A stretch of DNA of 6,966 nucleotides from assembly GCA_023659985.1 (NCBI GenBank), contig JAGXOH010000040.1, forward strand, positions 1 through 6,966, given 5' to 3'. This stretch comes from Candidatus Falkowbacteria bacterium LH_S3 (GTDB lineage Bacteria; Patescibacteriota; Patescibacteriia; Patescibacteriales; JAGXOH01). Position numbers and translations under genes: made by a program. The notes under the pieces were generated by a model. That model made no database searches. It was not told the DNA's origin and saw nothing but the letters and a program-made list of their open reading frames with translations. Below are positions 1-5,040 of this stretch, piece after piece (the first letter of the stretch is position 1; the number at the start of each line of letters is the position of its first letter).

Positions 1-50
1 CAACTAATAAAATTAATTAATAATAAACCTTAACCTAAATTACAATCATT

Positions 51-305
51 ATGGACATGTATTCAAGAAATCAATACCTTAAACAAATAAGGTCAAAATA
101 TTTAAAAACTAAATTCAAGAAAAAGAAAGGAGAGCTGATGAATGAAGCAGAAAAACATACAGGACTGAACCAAAAATCTCTCTATGAAAAACTTAAACTT
201 AAAAGTAATCTTGATAAAATCAAGACAGCAGATAACAAACTCTTAGTAATTTTTGTCAGCGTTACAGAACCGCACTTTATGAGGTGGATTTCCTCATCAT
301 TATGA
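51..305 (+). pseudogene. Truncated IS transposase, N-terminal fragment (integrase/HTH type)
   Basis: The reading frame opens at an ATG and encodes 84 residues. Residues 1-56 are rich in Lys and Arg, with a helix-turn-helix-like stretch near residues 29-48 (NEAEKHTGLNQKSLYEKLK). This resembles the start of integrase-type transposases that I recall as common in Patescibacteria. Such proteins run to several hundred residues with a DDE catalytic core, which is absent here. From about residue 60 (near nt 235) the translation loses that character. The last 16 or so codons lie inside the nested hairpin at 258-323, so the C-terminal tail is probably not homologous coding sequence. I read this as the 5' remnant of an IS gene. 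The family assignment rests on memory of the N-terminal style, without a catalytic motif. A genuine small DNA-binding protein is the alternative. Confidence 0.55.
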
Positions 306-323
306 GGCGGCAACGATAACGCT
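258..323. repeat. Nested inverted repeat / compound hairpin
   Basis: Three nested stems are visible. The outer is AGCGTTA (258-264) with TAACGCT (317-323). The middle is CCGC (270-273) with GCGG (307-310). The inner is ATGAGG (279-284) with CCTCAT (292-297). A second ATGAGG at 302-307 can pair instead with the same CCTCAT, giving a competing 4-nt-loop hairpin. The unit lies 8 nt beyond the dehydrogenase stop codon on the minus strand and at the broken end of the transposase fragment. It has no clear U-tract on either strand, so it is a poor intrinsic terminator. It may be an IS-derived end or an RNA-stabilising 3' structure. It is more G+C-rich than the flanks. Confidence 0.45.
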
Positions 324-331
324 TCTACTTC

Positions 332-1348
332 TTATTTGTGTTCTACTAAGTTAATTGGTTCATTTCTTGCAAATGATTTAATATTTTCAATTGTCGTATC
401 TAAAATTCTCGTCAGCGCTTCTTTGCTATTGAATGCGTTGTGCGGAGTAATAATTACATTTGGCTGGTTAATCAAAATGTGGTTTTCAAGAATTGTCTTT
501 AAATCACAGTTCTTTTTGAAAGTTGAAGTTAAAAGCTCTCTTTCTTCTTTAATAAAACACTCCTCTTCCAAAACATCCAAGCCCAACCCGGCAAAAGTTC
601 CTTGTTTTAAACCTTTTAACAGAGCCATTGTATCGCAAATTCCACCTCTAGCTGTATTTATCAAATAGCGCCCCTCTTTAAGTGTTTCTAAAGTTTTTAA
701 ATTTATCAGATGGTGAGTTGCTTTATTATGAGGAACATGAAGCGTGATAATATCGGATTTTTTTAATAAATTGTCTAAAGTAGTATAATTAAAACCAATG
801 TTTTCAGCAAACTTCTGATCTTCTTTAACATCATACGCTAAAACATCCATTGAAAATCCTTTTGCCATTCTTATTACATGACGACCAATGTTACCAGTGC
901 CAACTACTCCTAAAGTTTTCCCTTTTAAATCAAACCCTCTTAAATTCTCTAAAGAAAAATCTCCTTCTTTAGTTCTTTCCATTGAAAGATGAATTTTTTT
1001 TGATAGGGCTAAAATTAAGGCGAAAGTATGTTCAGCAACAGTATTTTCTCCATAAGTCGGCACATTTGAAACTAAAATATTTTCCTTTTGGCAAGTTTCC
1101 AAATCAATATGATCAAAGCCTGTTGAACGCGTTGTGATGTATTTTAGAGATTCCAAAGAACTAATAACCTTTTTATCTACATCAGAGTAAATAAAGGGGG
1201 ATAAAATATCAGCACCTGAAATTTTCTCTAAATTTTGTGAGTTCAATTTATATTCGAGAAATATTAAATCAAAATCATTTAATTGAGATTTTAAATAATC
1301 TTTTTCCCATGATTCAACTTCAAAAAATACAACTTTTATTTTTTTCAT
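332..1348 (-). CDS. D-isomer-specific 2-hydroxyacid dehydrogenase, D-lactate dehydrogenase-like
   Basis: This is a 338-residue NAD-dependent dehydrogenase, close to the usual D-LDH length. The N-terminal catalytic domain spans roughly residues 1-100. The Rossmann domain begins near 140 with GVVGTGNIG (glycines 150, 152, 155), followed by Asp173 at the end of the second strand, which favours NAD over NADP. The family triad is visible: Arg234 in NTARGG, Glu near 263 in LDVLEEE, and His303 in TPHNAF. The segment of about 35 residues between the Glu and His motifs is longer than in phosphoglycerate dehydrogenases and suits the D-LDH subgroup. The likely reaction is reduction of pyruvate to D-lactate, regenerating NAD+ in a fermentative cell. 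Other 2-keto acids are possible, so no symbol is given. The start is an ATG without a Shine-Dalgarno sequence. It is the last gene of its strand run, after the tRNA unit. Confidence 0.93.
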   Translation of the reverse strand: MKKIKVVFFEVESWEKDYLKSQLNDFDLIFLEYKLNSQNLEKISGADILSPFIYSDVDKKVISSLESLKYITTRSTGFDHIDLETCQKENILVSNVPTYGENTVAEHTFALILALSKKIHLSMERTKEGDFSLENLRGFDLKGKTLGVVGTGNIGRHVIRMAKGFSMDVLAYDVKEDQKFAENIGFNYTTLDNLLKKSDIITLHVPHNKATHHLINLKTLETLKEGRYLINTARGGICDTMALLKGLKQGTFAGLGLDVLEEECFIKEERELLTSTFKKNCDLKTILENHILINQPNVIITPHNAFNSKEALTRILDTTIENIKSFARNEPINLVEHK

Positions 1349-1369
1349 ATTTTTTTGTGATATAAATAA

Positions 1370-1398
1370 TTAATAAAATATAAAATCAGGAGGCACAA
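1370..1398 (-). promoter_or_regulatory. Possible promoter of the dehydrogenase gene
   Basis: Reading the minus strand, TTGTGC (1393-1398) is followed after 17 nt by TATTAA (1370-1375), upstream of the ATG at 1348. Both boxes are imperfect and the region is very A+T-rich, so chance matches are expected. Its position just after the possible terminator at 1419-1442 supports independent transcription. Confidence 0.35.
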
Positions 1399-1418
1399 TA
1401 CTATTTTTCTCCATCAAT

Positions 1419-1442
1419 AAAAAATTCTGCTAAGATTTTAGC
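1419..1442 (-). terminator. Possible intrinsic terminator of the tRNA-Arg transcript
   Basis: On the minus strand, GCTAA and TTAGC form a 5-bp stem with a 4-nt loop (1429-1442). After a short AGAA spacer comes a run of six T (1419-1424). The stem is short and weak. The order (promoter 1652-1680, tRNA, hairpin plus T-run, then the dehydrogenase promoter candidate) fits a terminator at the end of a transcript of about 225 nt. Confidence 0.4.
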
Positions 1443-1562
1443 GCGCTATGTTAACAATTAGTCTAAACATTTTCGCCGTCACAGGTGGAGAAGGTAAACT
1501 TCCTGATTAGATGACGATCCTGCTTGTGAGTAAACCACAAATCATTAACTTTCTTTCGGTAG
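1443..1562 (-). other. Structured tRNA trailer region without a recognised gene
   Basis: This stretch lies between the tRNA 3' end and the possible terminator, and looks clearly more G+C-rich than the flanks. Visible pairings are CGTCA (1477-1481) with TGACG (1512-1516), CAGG (1482-1485) with CCTG (1502-1505), AAG (1491-1493) with CTT (1499-1501), and TTGTG (1524-1528) with CACAA (1536-1540). It could be a small RNA processed from the tRNA precursor, or the remnant of a gene or mobile element. The minus strand also has a short open stretch of about 30 codons ending near 1465, with no start and no match I recognise. I assign no function. Confidence 0.25.
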
Positions 1563-1634
1563 CGCCCTCGGGAGGAATCGAACCTCCATCAAGAACTTAG
1601 AAGACTCCCGTTTTATCCGTTAAACTATAAGGGT
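1563..1634 (-). tRNA. tRNA-Arg (anticodon UCU)
   Basis: The minus strand folds as a cloverleaf of 72 nt. The D stem is GTTT/AAAC with an 8-nt loop containing GG. The anticodon loop is CTTCTAA, with TCT at 1599-1601. The T arm is GGAGG/CCTCC with loop TTCGATT, and the variable loop is 4 nt. The anticodon stem is five pairs, three of them G-U (27-43, 30-40, 31-39). The acceptor stem is unusual: positions 2-6 pair (C2-G71, C3-G70, C4-G69, U5-A68, U6-G67), but A1-C72 and A7-C66 are mismatches. The discriminator is G and CCA is not encoded. It reads AGA and, by wobble, AGG codons. The canonical T arm and a good promoter argue for function, while the acceptor mismatches leave open a decaying copy. 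Confidence 0.87.
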
Positions 1635-1651
1635 TCTTTTCTTAGGTTCAT

Positions 1652-1680
1652 ATTGTAACAAAAAAAGAAGATCTTTTCAA
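1652..1680 (-). promoter_or_regulatory. Sigma-70-type promoter of tRNA-Arg
   Basis: On the minus strand, TTGAAA (1675-1680) and TACAAT (1652-1657) are separated by exactly 17 nt. Transcription would begin near 1645, about 11 nt before the mature tRNA 5' end at 1634. It sits between the ATPase stop codon (1704) and the tRNA, so the tRNA need not depend on ATPase transcription. Confidence 0.7.
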
Positions 1681-1703
1681 AATTTGTTTCCCACCCCTCT
1701 CTT

Positions 1704-3053
1704 TTATTTAAAATACCTACTAAAATTCAATAAAAACTCTAAAAGACCAACAGTTTGAATATTGCCAGAGCTCTTATTATTATCAACTCCAATGATCACT
1801 CCCTGCCTGAAGCCAAGTCTTTTTAGTATCCGTTGGCATTGACTCACTCCCCTGTTCTCATTCACCAACATAACTGGCATAATCTTATTTTTTAAAAACA
1901 CTAAAAAGTCTATCTCCTCTTTCCTGTGAACATCCCGCCAATAAGTAATATCTGGAAAGTTTGGCAGTTTAGTTAAATGATTGAAGATCACCTGTTGAGT
2001 AAGGAATTTGAAAACATCATAGCGGTGAAGGCTTTGACGGGCGTATCTCCAATAATGAAGAGAATCATTAGTGTAGCAATAGAATAGCCAGAACAGAAAC
2101 GGATCTCTAAAATAGATCTTTTTGAATCTACTAGTGGAAATGCCACCTCCGTTTTCGTATTGATAAACCAAACGTATTCCGAACATCCTTTCCAGGATCC
2201 CGAGGTAATCCTGAGCAGTCAAATGGGTCTTGGCCTTGGTGTTGCGGATCAACGTCTTGTATCCGACTGGTTCACCAGCAGAGGAAACTATGCCAGCAAG
2301 GATCTGGCGCGCCAAGAAAATATCCCGCCCCGTAAAAGCTATGTCTGCTAACAGCCAATACAAAAAATCATCATAGATCTTTTGCCTAACAGTATTATTA
2401 AAATAAAAATCATTAATAGCGGAAGGAAATCCACCAGTTAAAAAATAAGCATCCAAATAATACTCCAAAGATTTAGACTTTTTTATTTTATTATTGACAA
2501 GATCCGGTCTATTTAAAGATAAAAACTCAAAAAATGATAGAGGTAATATATGCTTTACTTCCACATCTTTTTCAATAGACTGCTCTGCCAAAGAACCGGA
2601 ACAAATAATAGTTACATTCTTTAATAACCAGCTCTTTTTTAATTGTTTCAAGCCATGTTGCCATTTTTTCACCATTACCGCCTCGTCCAAAAATAAATAC
2701 AAACGCTTATTTTGATTCCTGCTTCGTCTATCTTTAATAAAAGCTTTTACAATATCATTTAATTCCTCAAATCCAGATAAATTATAACAAGCATAATAGA
2801 GCACCCGATCCGGAGATATTTTTTGCTTATTTAAAAGTTGTCTTATTAAATTTTTAAGCAAGGTGGTCTTTCCCAAACCACGAGTTCCCTGAATAAGATA
2901 AATTCTATCCTTATTTAGCTCTGAGCTTTGAAATACCTTCCACTGCCATTGCAACTTTTTAGAATTATACTCTTCCAACACCGGATCATATTCCAATGCC
3001 TCTCCTTCCCACCAAGGATTTTGAATAGTAAGTTTTTTAATAGCTATTTTCAT
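1704..3053 (-). CDS. AAA+ ATPase with DUF4143-like C-terminal region
   Basis: The protein has 449 residues. An N-terminal P-loop ATPase domain has Walker A GTRGLGKTT at 56-64 and Walker B LYLFLDEA at 118-125. A sensor-like SGS follows at 152-154, then LSFFEFL near 172-178 and a TGGFP motif at 206-210, both typical of this family. A winged-helix-like middle region (about 245-320) comes next. The C-terminal segment has RKEEIDFLV (377-385), matching the D-position motif of the nuclease-like fold in DUF4143 proteins. The following strand, where relatives usually carry E-x-K, reads MPVMLVNEN (392-400), so that motif looks degenerate. The cellular role of the family is poorly defined. The gene stands alone, divergent from tlyA. 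The stretch 2150-2350 is much richer in G+C (near half by eye) than the ends. The start at 3053 is set by the upstream promoter. Confidence 0.88.
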   Translation of the reverse strand: MKIAIKKLTIQNPWWEGEALEYDPVLEEYNSKKLQWQWKVFQSSELNKDRIYLIQGTRGLGKTTLLKNLIRQLLNKQKISPDRVLYYACYNLSGFEELNDIVKAFIKDRRSRNQNKRLYLFLDEAVMVKKWQHGLKQLKKSWLLKNVTIICSGSLAEQSIEKDVEVKHILPLSFFEFLSLNRPDLVNNKIKKSKSLEYYLDAYFLTGGFPSAINDFYFNNTVRQKIYDDFLYWLLADIAFTGRDIFLARQILAGIVSSAGEPVGYKTLIRNTKAKTHLTAQDYLGILERMFGIRLVYQYENGGGISTSRFKKIYFRDPFLFWLFYCYTNDSLHYWRYARQSLHRYDVFKFLTQQVIFNHLTKLPNFPDITYWRDVHRKEEIDFLVFLKNKIMPVMLVNENRGVSQCQRILKRLGFRQGVIIGVDNNKSSGNIQTVGLLEFLLNFSRYFK

Positions 3054-3071
3054 AACTCTATTGTTTATTAT

Positions 3072-3101
3072 ATTATACCTTAAAATATTATTTTATAACA
3101 A
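3072..3101 (-). promoter_or_regulatory. Promoter of the AAA+ ATPase gene
   Basis: On the minus strand, TTGTTA (3096-3101) and a consensus TATAAT (3072-3077) are 18 nt apart. The expected start near 3065 leaves a leader of only about 12 nt before the ATG at 3053, with no Shine-Dalgarno sequence. It lies in the 142-nt divergent gap shared with tlyA. On the plus strand several A+T-rich boxes could serve tlyA, but none stands out. Confidence 0.65.
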
Positions 3102-3195
3102 GAAAACATTGTTTTTGGTTAAAAATAAAATTTAAATAATGTTAATAAAGTAGGCTTAATGATAGAATAAAACAATAAGAAATAAATTATTTTCT

Positions 3196-3945
3196 ATGAA
3201 AAAAGAATACAACCAAATAAGGCTAGATAAAATTTTGGTAAAAAATAAAATGGCCAGATCCAGAGACCGAGCCATAGATCTCATCAAGCAAGACGGGGTA
3301 TATGTTAATGGAAAAATAAACAAAAAACCAGGAATGAAAATTTCTATTGAAGATCAAGTTACTCTTAAAAAAAATGACATTCCTTGGGTTTCCAGAGGCG
3401 GACTTAAGCTGGAAGAAGCTTTAAAAGTTTGGGATATTAACGTCCAAAACTTAACTTGCTCTGATGTGGGAGCTGCGACTGGAGGATTTACCGACGTCCT
3501 GCTTTATTATGGAGCGCGCAAAATTTATGCCGTTGATGTGGGCAAAAATCAATTAGCAAAAAAATTAAAAAATGATTCAAGAGTTGTTAATTTGGAAAAA
3601 ATCAATTTTAAAAAAATAAATAAAAACAAAATAAAAAATAAAATTGACCTTGTTTGCATAGATGTCTCTTATATATCGTTAACATTAATTTTGGAAAGAG
3701 CTAAAAATATCCTAAAAAACAATGGGATTATTGTCGCTCTTATCAAACCCCGGTTTGAAATGGAAGCCAAAGCAGAGGTAGGCAAAGGTGTTATCAAAGA
3801 TCAACAAAAGCGAAAAAAGGCAATTAATAAAATTACACATTTTGCCAAAGAGATTGAATTAGAGGTAAAAGATGTTATTGAGTCTCCAGTATTGGGAAGT
3901 AAAGGAAATAGAGAATTTTTGGCATATCTAAAAAAACATTATTAA
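3196..3945 (+). CDS. tlyA: TlyA-family rRNA (cytidine-2'-O-)methyltransferase
   Basis: At 249 residues this is close to the usual TlyA length. An N-terminal S4 RNA-binding domain (about 7-66, starting IRLDKILVKNKMARSRDRAI) is joined through the conserved VSRGGLKLEEAL (65-76) to a FtsJ/RrmJ-type methyltransferase domain. The S-adenosylmethionine motif is DVGAATGGFTD (90-100), with acidic Asp114 after the next strand. The catalytic tetrad K-D-K-E is complete: Lys71, Asp156 in CIDVSY, Lys184 in LIKPRFE and Glu240 in GNREF. Each lies two residues beyond the positions I recall for the mycobacterial enzyme. Characterised TlyA proteins 2'-O-methylate cytidines in 16S and/or 23S rRNA, and the older name is hemolysin A. 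Which site is used here cannot be read from sequence. There is no Shine-Dalgarno sequence before the ATG. The gene is monocistronic on the plus strand. Confidence 0.95.
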   Translation: MKKEYNQIRLDKILVKNKMARSRDRAIDLIKQDGVYVNGKINKKPGMKISIEDQVTLKKNDIPWVSRGGLKLEEALKVWDINVQNLTCSDVGAATGGFTDVLLYYGARKIYAVDVGKNQLAKKLKNDSRVVNLEKINFKKINKNKIKNKIDLVCIDVSYISLTLILERAKNILKNNGIIVALIKPRFEMEAKAEVGKGVIKDQQKRKKAINKITHFAKEIELEVKDVIESPVLGSKGNREFLAYLKKHY

Positions 3946-4152
3946 CTAAGCCAAACCAGTTACCTTTTTTTCCAATATTTCAACTTTACCGCTTAAAACA
4001 CTAAAAACAGCTAATTTTGATTTTAAATTAAAGTTAAAAATCCAATAACCGTAGGCAATGATGTTTTCGCAAGTAATCAATGCTCTCTTAATAAATTCCA
4101 AGCTATATTTTAAAGCTTCTCTCTTGTAACAATTAAAATACGAAAAAAACAA
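3946..4152 (-). CDS. Doubtful small ORF, 68 codons, unknown
   Basis: An open frame convergent with tlyA: its stop codon directly abuts the tlyA stop with no gap. The only available start is TTG at 4150-4152, since there is no ATG in the whole frame, and no Shine-Dalgarno sequence precedes it. The translation (for example KREALKYSLEFIKRALITCE near the N-terminus) looks like mixed helix and strand, without a signal peptide or motif I recognise. It may be the remnant of a small helical protein gene, or simply spurious in an A+T-rich 278-nt gap. I include it only because nothing else explains this stretch. Confidence 0.22.
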   Translation of the reverse strand: MFFSYFNCYKREALKYSLEFIKRALITCENIIAYGYWIFNFNLKSKLAVFSVLSGKVEILEKKVTGLA

Positions 4153-4168
4153 AGCAAGGGGATATAAT

Positions 4169-4202
4169 AATATAGATTTAAATATATATTTAAATCTATA
4201 TT
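4169..4202 (-). terminator. Perfect 34-bp A+T-rich palindrome, probable terminator of the pilin gene
   Basis: The arms are AATATAGATTTAAATAT and its exact complement, meeting at 4185/4186 with no spacer. The repeat begins 21 nt beyond the pilin stop codon (4224). As RNA it gives a long but A-U-rich hairpin. On the minus strand it is followed by TTATTATAT, and on the plus strand by TTTTCT, so it could act in both directions, also for tlyA read-through. A protein-binding or cruciform site is the alternative. Confidence 0.5.
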
Positions 4203-4223
4203 TTCTAAAAAATAATCTTGAAA

Positions 4224-4571
4224 CTAAACACCGCCAAGCACTTTTGAAAAAACAAAATTAACTAAAGCGTAAGAAGAGAAAATAACCACCAAACCTATAG
4301 TGGCCCAAATTAAAATATTTTTCCCTTTGCTAATTTGTTCAGAATTACCTGCAGCAGTCATCCATATCAATCCACCATAAATAAACATAACCAAAGCTAA
4401 GGATCCAACTATACCAAGCACCGAACTTATAATCTGACCAATAAGATCTTCTGGTTGTTTAATACCGTCCAAAGGATTACTTAAAGATACTTTAGCAAAA
4501 ACCAATGTCGGAATTAAGGAAAATAAAAAAAAGAAAGAAGTGGTTATTAATTTTAAAGCTTGTTTTCCCAT
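4224..4571 (-). CDS. VirB2/TrbC-like pilin (T4SS-pilin type) small membrane protein
   Basis: The protein has 115 residues. A signal peptide covers residues 1-26 (MGKQALK, then a Phe/Leu-rich core, then PTLVFA with likely cleavage before Lys27). A short polar segment follows (NPLDGIKQPEDLIGQ). Two hydrophobic helices come next, about 46-70 (ending YGGLIWMTAAG) and about 86-109 (ILIWATIGLVVIFSSYALVNFVF), joined by a Gly/Lys loop (GNSEQISKGKN). This layout is that of VirB2/TrbC-type pilins, and near-identical small proteins are very common in Patescibacteria, often in several copies. It would sit in the cytoplasmic membrane and may assemble into a surface filament or secretion channel. No other secretion genes are visible here, so the role is inferred from the family. 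It has its own promoter (4601-4629) and is followed by a strong palindrome (4169-4202), so it is probably transcribed alone. Confidence 0.88.
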   Translation of the reverse strand: MGKQALKLITTSFFFLFSLIPTLVFAKVSLSNPLDGIKQPEDLIGQIISSVLGIVGSLALVMFIYGGLIWMTAAGNSEQISKGKNILIWATIGLVVIFSSYALVNFVFSKVLGGV

Positions 4572-4600
4572 ATTATTTTTATAAAATTATTCTTTCTTTT

Positions 4601-4629
4601 ATATTATCAAAAAAAAGAGCAGGTAACAA
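4601..4629 (-). promoter_or_regulatory. Promoter of the pilin gene
   Basis: On the minus strand, TTGTTA (4624-4629) and TAATAT (4601-4606) are 17 nt apart. The start would fall near 4594, about 22 nt before the ATG at 4571. The -35 box is identical to the one before the ATPase gene. No Shine-Dalgarno sequence lies between. Confidence 0.5.
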
Positions 4630-4647
4630 TATTAAGTCTTGTACAAT

Positions 4648-4697
4648 ACAAAATAAGCCTCAAATGAAATCCATTTCTAACACAAAATGAGCCTGAA
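4648..4697 (+). repeat. Imperfect 16-nt direct repeat pair
   Basis: ACAAAATAAGCCTCAA (4648-4663) and ACAAAATGAGCCTGAA (4682-4697) differ at two positions and are offset by 34 nt. The minus strand through this pair also vaguely resembles 272-308 near the left transposase fragment (shared TGGATTTC and TGAGGC), which could mean a common IS source. Confidence 0.5.
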
Positions 4698-4706
4698 TTA
4701 AGGTCT

Positions 4707-4791
4707 ATTGTGTAATAAAGTGTGAGTCGTCACAATTGAAGTATATGACAATACAAATGGACGACTCACACATTATAAGTATTACACAAAT
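4707..4791. repeat. Compound inverted repeat, likely IS or MITE ends
   Basis: The inner arms GTGTGAGTCGTC (4720-4731) and GACGACTCACAC (4760-4771) are a perfect 12-bp inverted repeat. The outer arms GTGTAAT (4710-4716) and ATTACAC (4781-4787) add 7 bp. Between inner and outer arms lie 3 nt on one side and 9 nt on the other. The centre is 28 nt (4732-4759). There is no coding capacity. The arrangement looks like two terminal repeats brought together by an internal deletion, or a very small non-autonomous element. Confidence 0.6.
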
Positions 4792-4831
4792 TAAAAAATT
4801 TTTAAAGCTCAACGTATTCAACATCATAAAA

Positions 4832-4936
4832 TCTAACCGAAAGGGTATTGGTTCTGTAATATATTTTCTAACCGAAATATAGTAGAGTATTCGATCAGAT
4901 CTTTAATTACAGAACCAGCCCCCCATTTCGGTCAGA
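4832..4936. repeat. Inverted repeat with 67-nt MITE-like core and repeated TCTAACCGAAA box
   Basis: The core 4850-4916 begins GGTTCTGTAAT and ends with its exact complement ATTACAGAACC, giving an 11-bp perfect terminal repeat. Outside it the pairing continues imperfectly: TCTAACCGAAA (4832-4842) matches the complement of ATTTCGGTCAGA (4925-4936). A third copy of the box, TCTAACCGAAAT (4867-4878), lies inside as a direct repeat at 35-nt offset. GGTTCTGTAA occurs again on the minus strand at 262-271 beside the transposase fragment. Confidence 0.6.
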
Positions 4937-5006
4937 TAGTTAAATTACTTGGCACGACCCATCTTAAATGTTCATCTAAGCGTTATTTGGTGGTTTTATA
5001 CAAATC

Positions 5007-5040
5007 TGTCGATTTTCTCATATTTTTTCCAAAACCGACA
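5007..5040. repeat. Short inverted repeat at the broken end of holB
   Basis: TGTCGATTTT (5007-5016) pairs with AAAACCGACA (5031-5040) at 9 of 10 positions across a 14-nt centre. Next to it is a second small hairpin, ATGTG (5042-5046) with CACAT (5051-5055). Both lie between the repeat-rich region and the point where holB homology ends. The final codons of the truncated holB frame run through them. Confidence 0.45.

Noticed and set aside
336..668. 110-codon open frame on the plus strand
   Set aside because: It is fully antisense to the well-supported dehydrogenase gene. Its translation shows no domain, and the dehydrogenase motifs lie on the other strand.
1458..1562. Short minus-strand coding stretch of about 30 codons ending near 1465
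   Set aside because: It has no start codon, no recognised motif and overlaps the tRNA 3' side. Local pairing explains the composition at least as well.
2160..2351. 63-codon open frame on the plus strand
   Set aside because: It is antisense to the ATPase gene in its G+C-rich stretch, where stops are rarer by chance. It has no recognisable motif.
2494..2715. 73-codon open frame on the plus strand
   Set aside because: It is antisense to the ATPase region that includes the Walker B motif. It has Cys/Phe-rich shadow-like composition.
3054..3195. A specific plus-strand promoter for tlyA
   Set aside because: Several A+T-rich boxes (for example TTGTTT at 3109 and TAGAAT at 3163) give only poor -35/-10 pairs, and I cannot choose between them.
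4169..4202. Replication origin or DnaA-box region at the A+T-rich palindrome
   Set aside because: I see no DnaA-box cluster or dnaA/dnaN neighbours. A terminator is the simpler reading.
4505..4690. 61-codon open frame on the plus strand
   Set aside because: It overlaps the start and promoter of the pilin gene and then runs into repeat debris. It has a Lys/Ile-rich translation typical of A+T-rich shadow frames.
4833..4931. Open stretch of about 32 codons on the minus strand inside the inverted repeat
   Set aside because: It has no start codon and its ends coincide with repeat arms. It may be a decayed transposase tail, but nothing recognisable supports a gene call.
4640..4940. CRISPR array, suggested by repeats with 34-35 nt offset
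   Set aside because: Only two copies of each repeat occur, the two repeat types are unrelated, and no cas gene is present.
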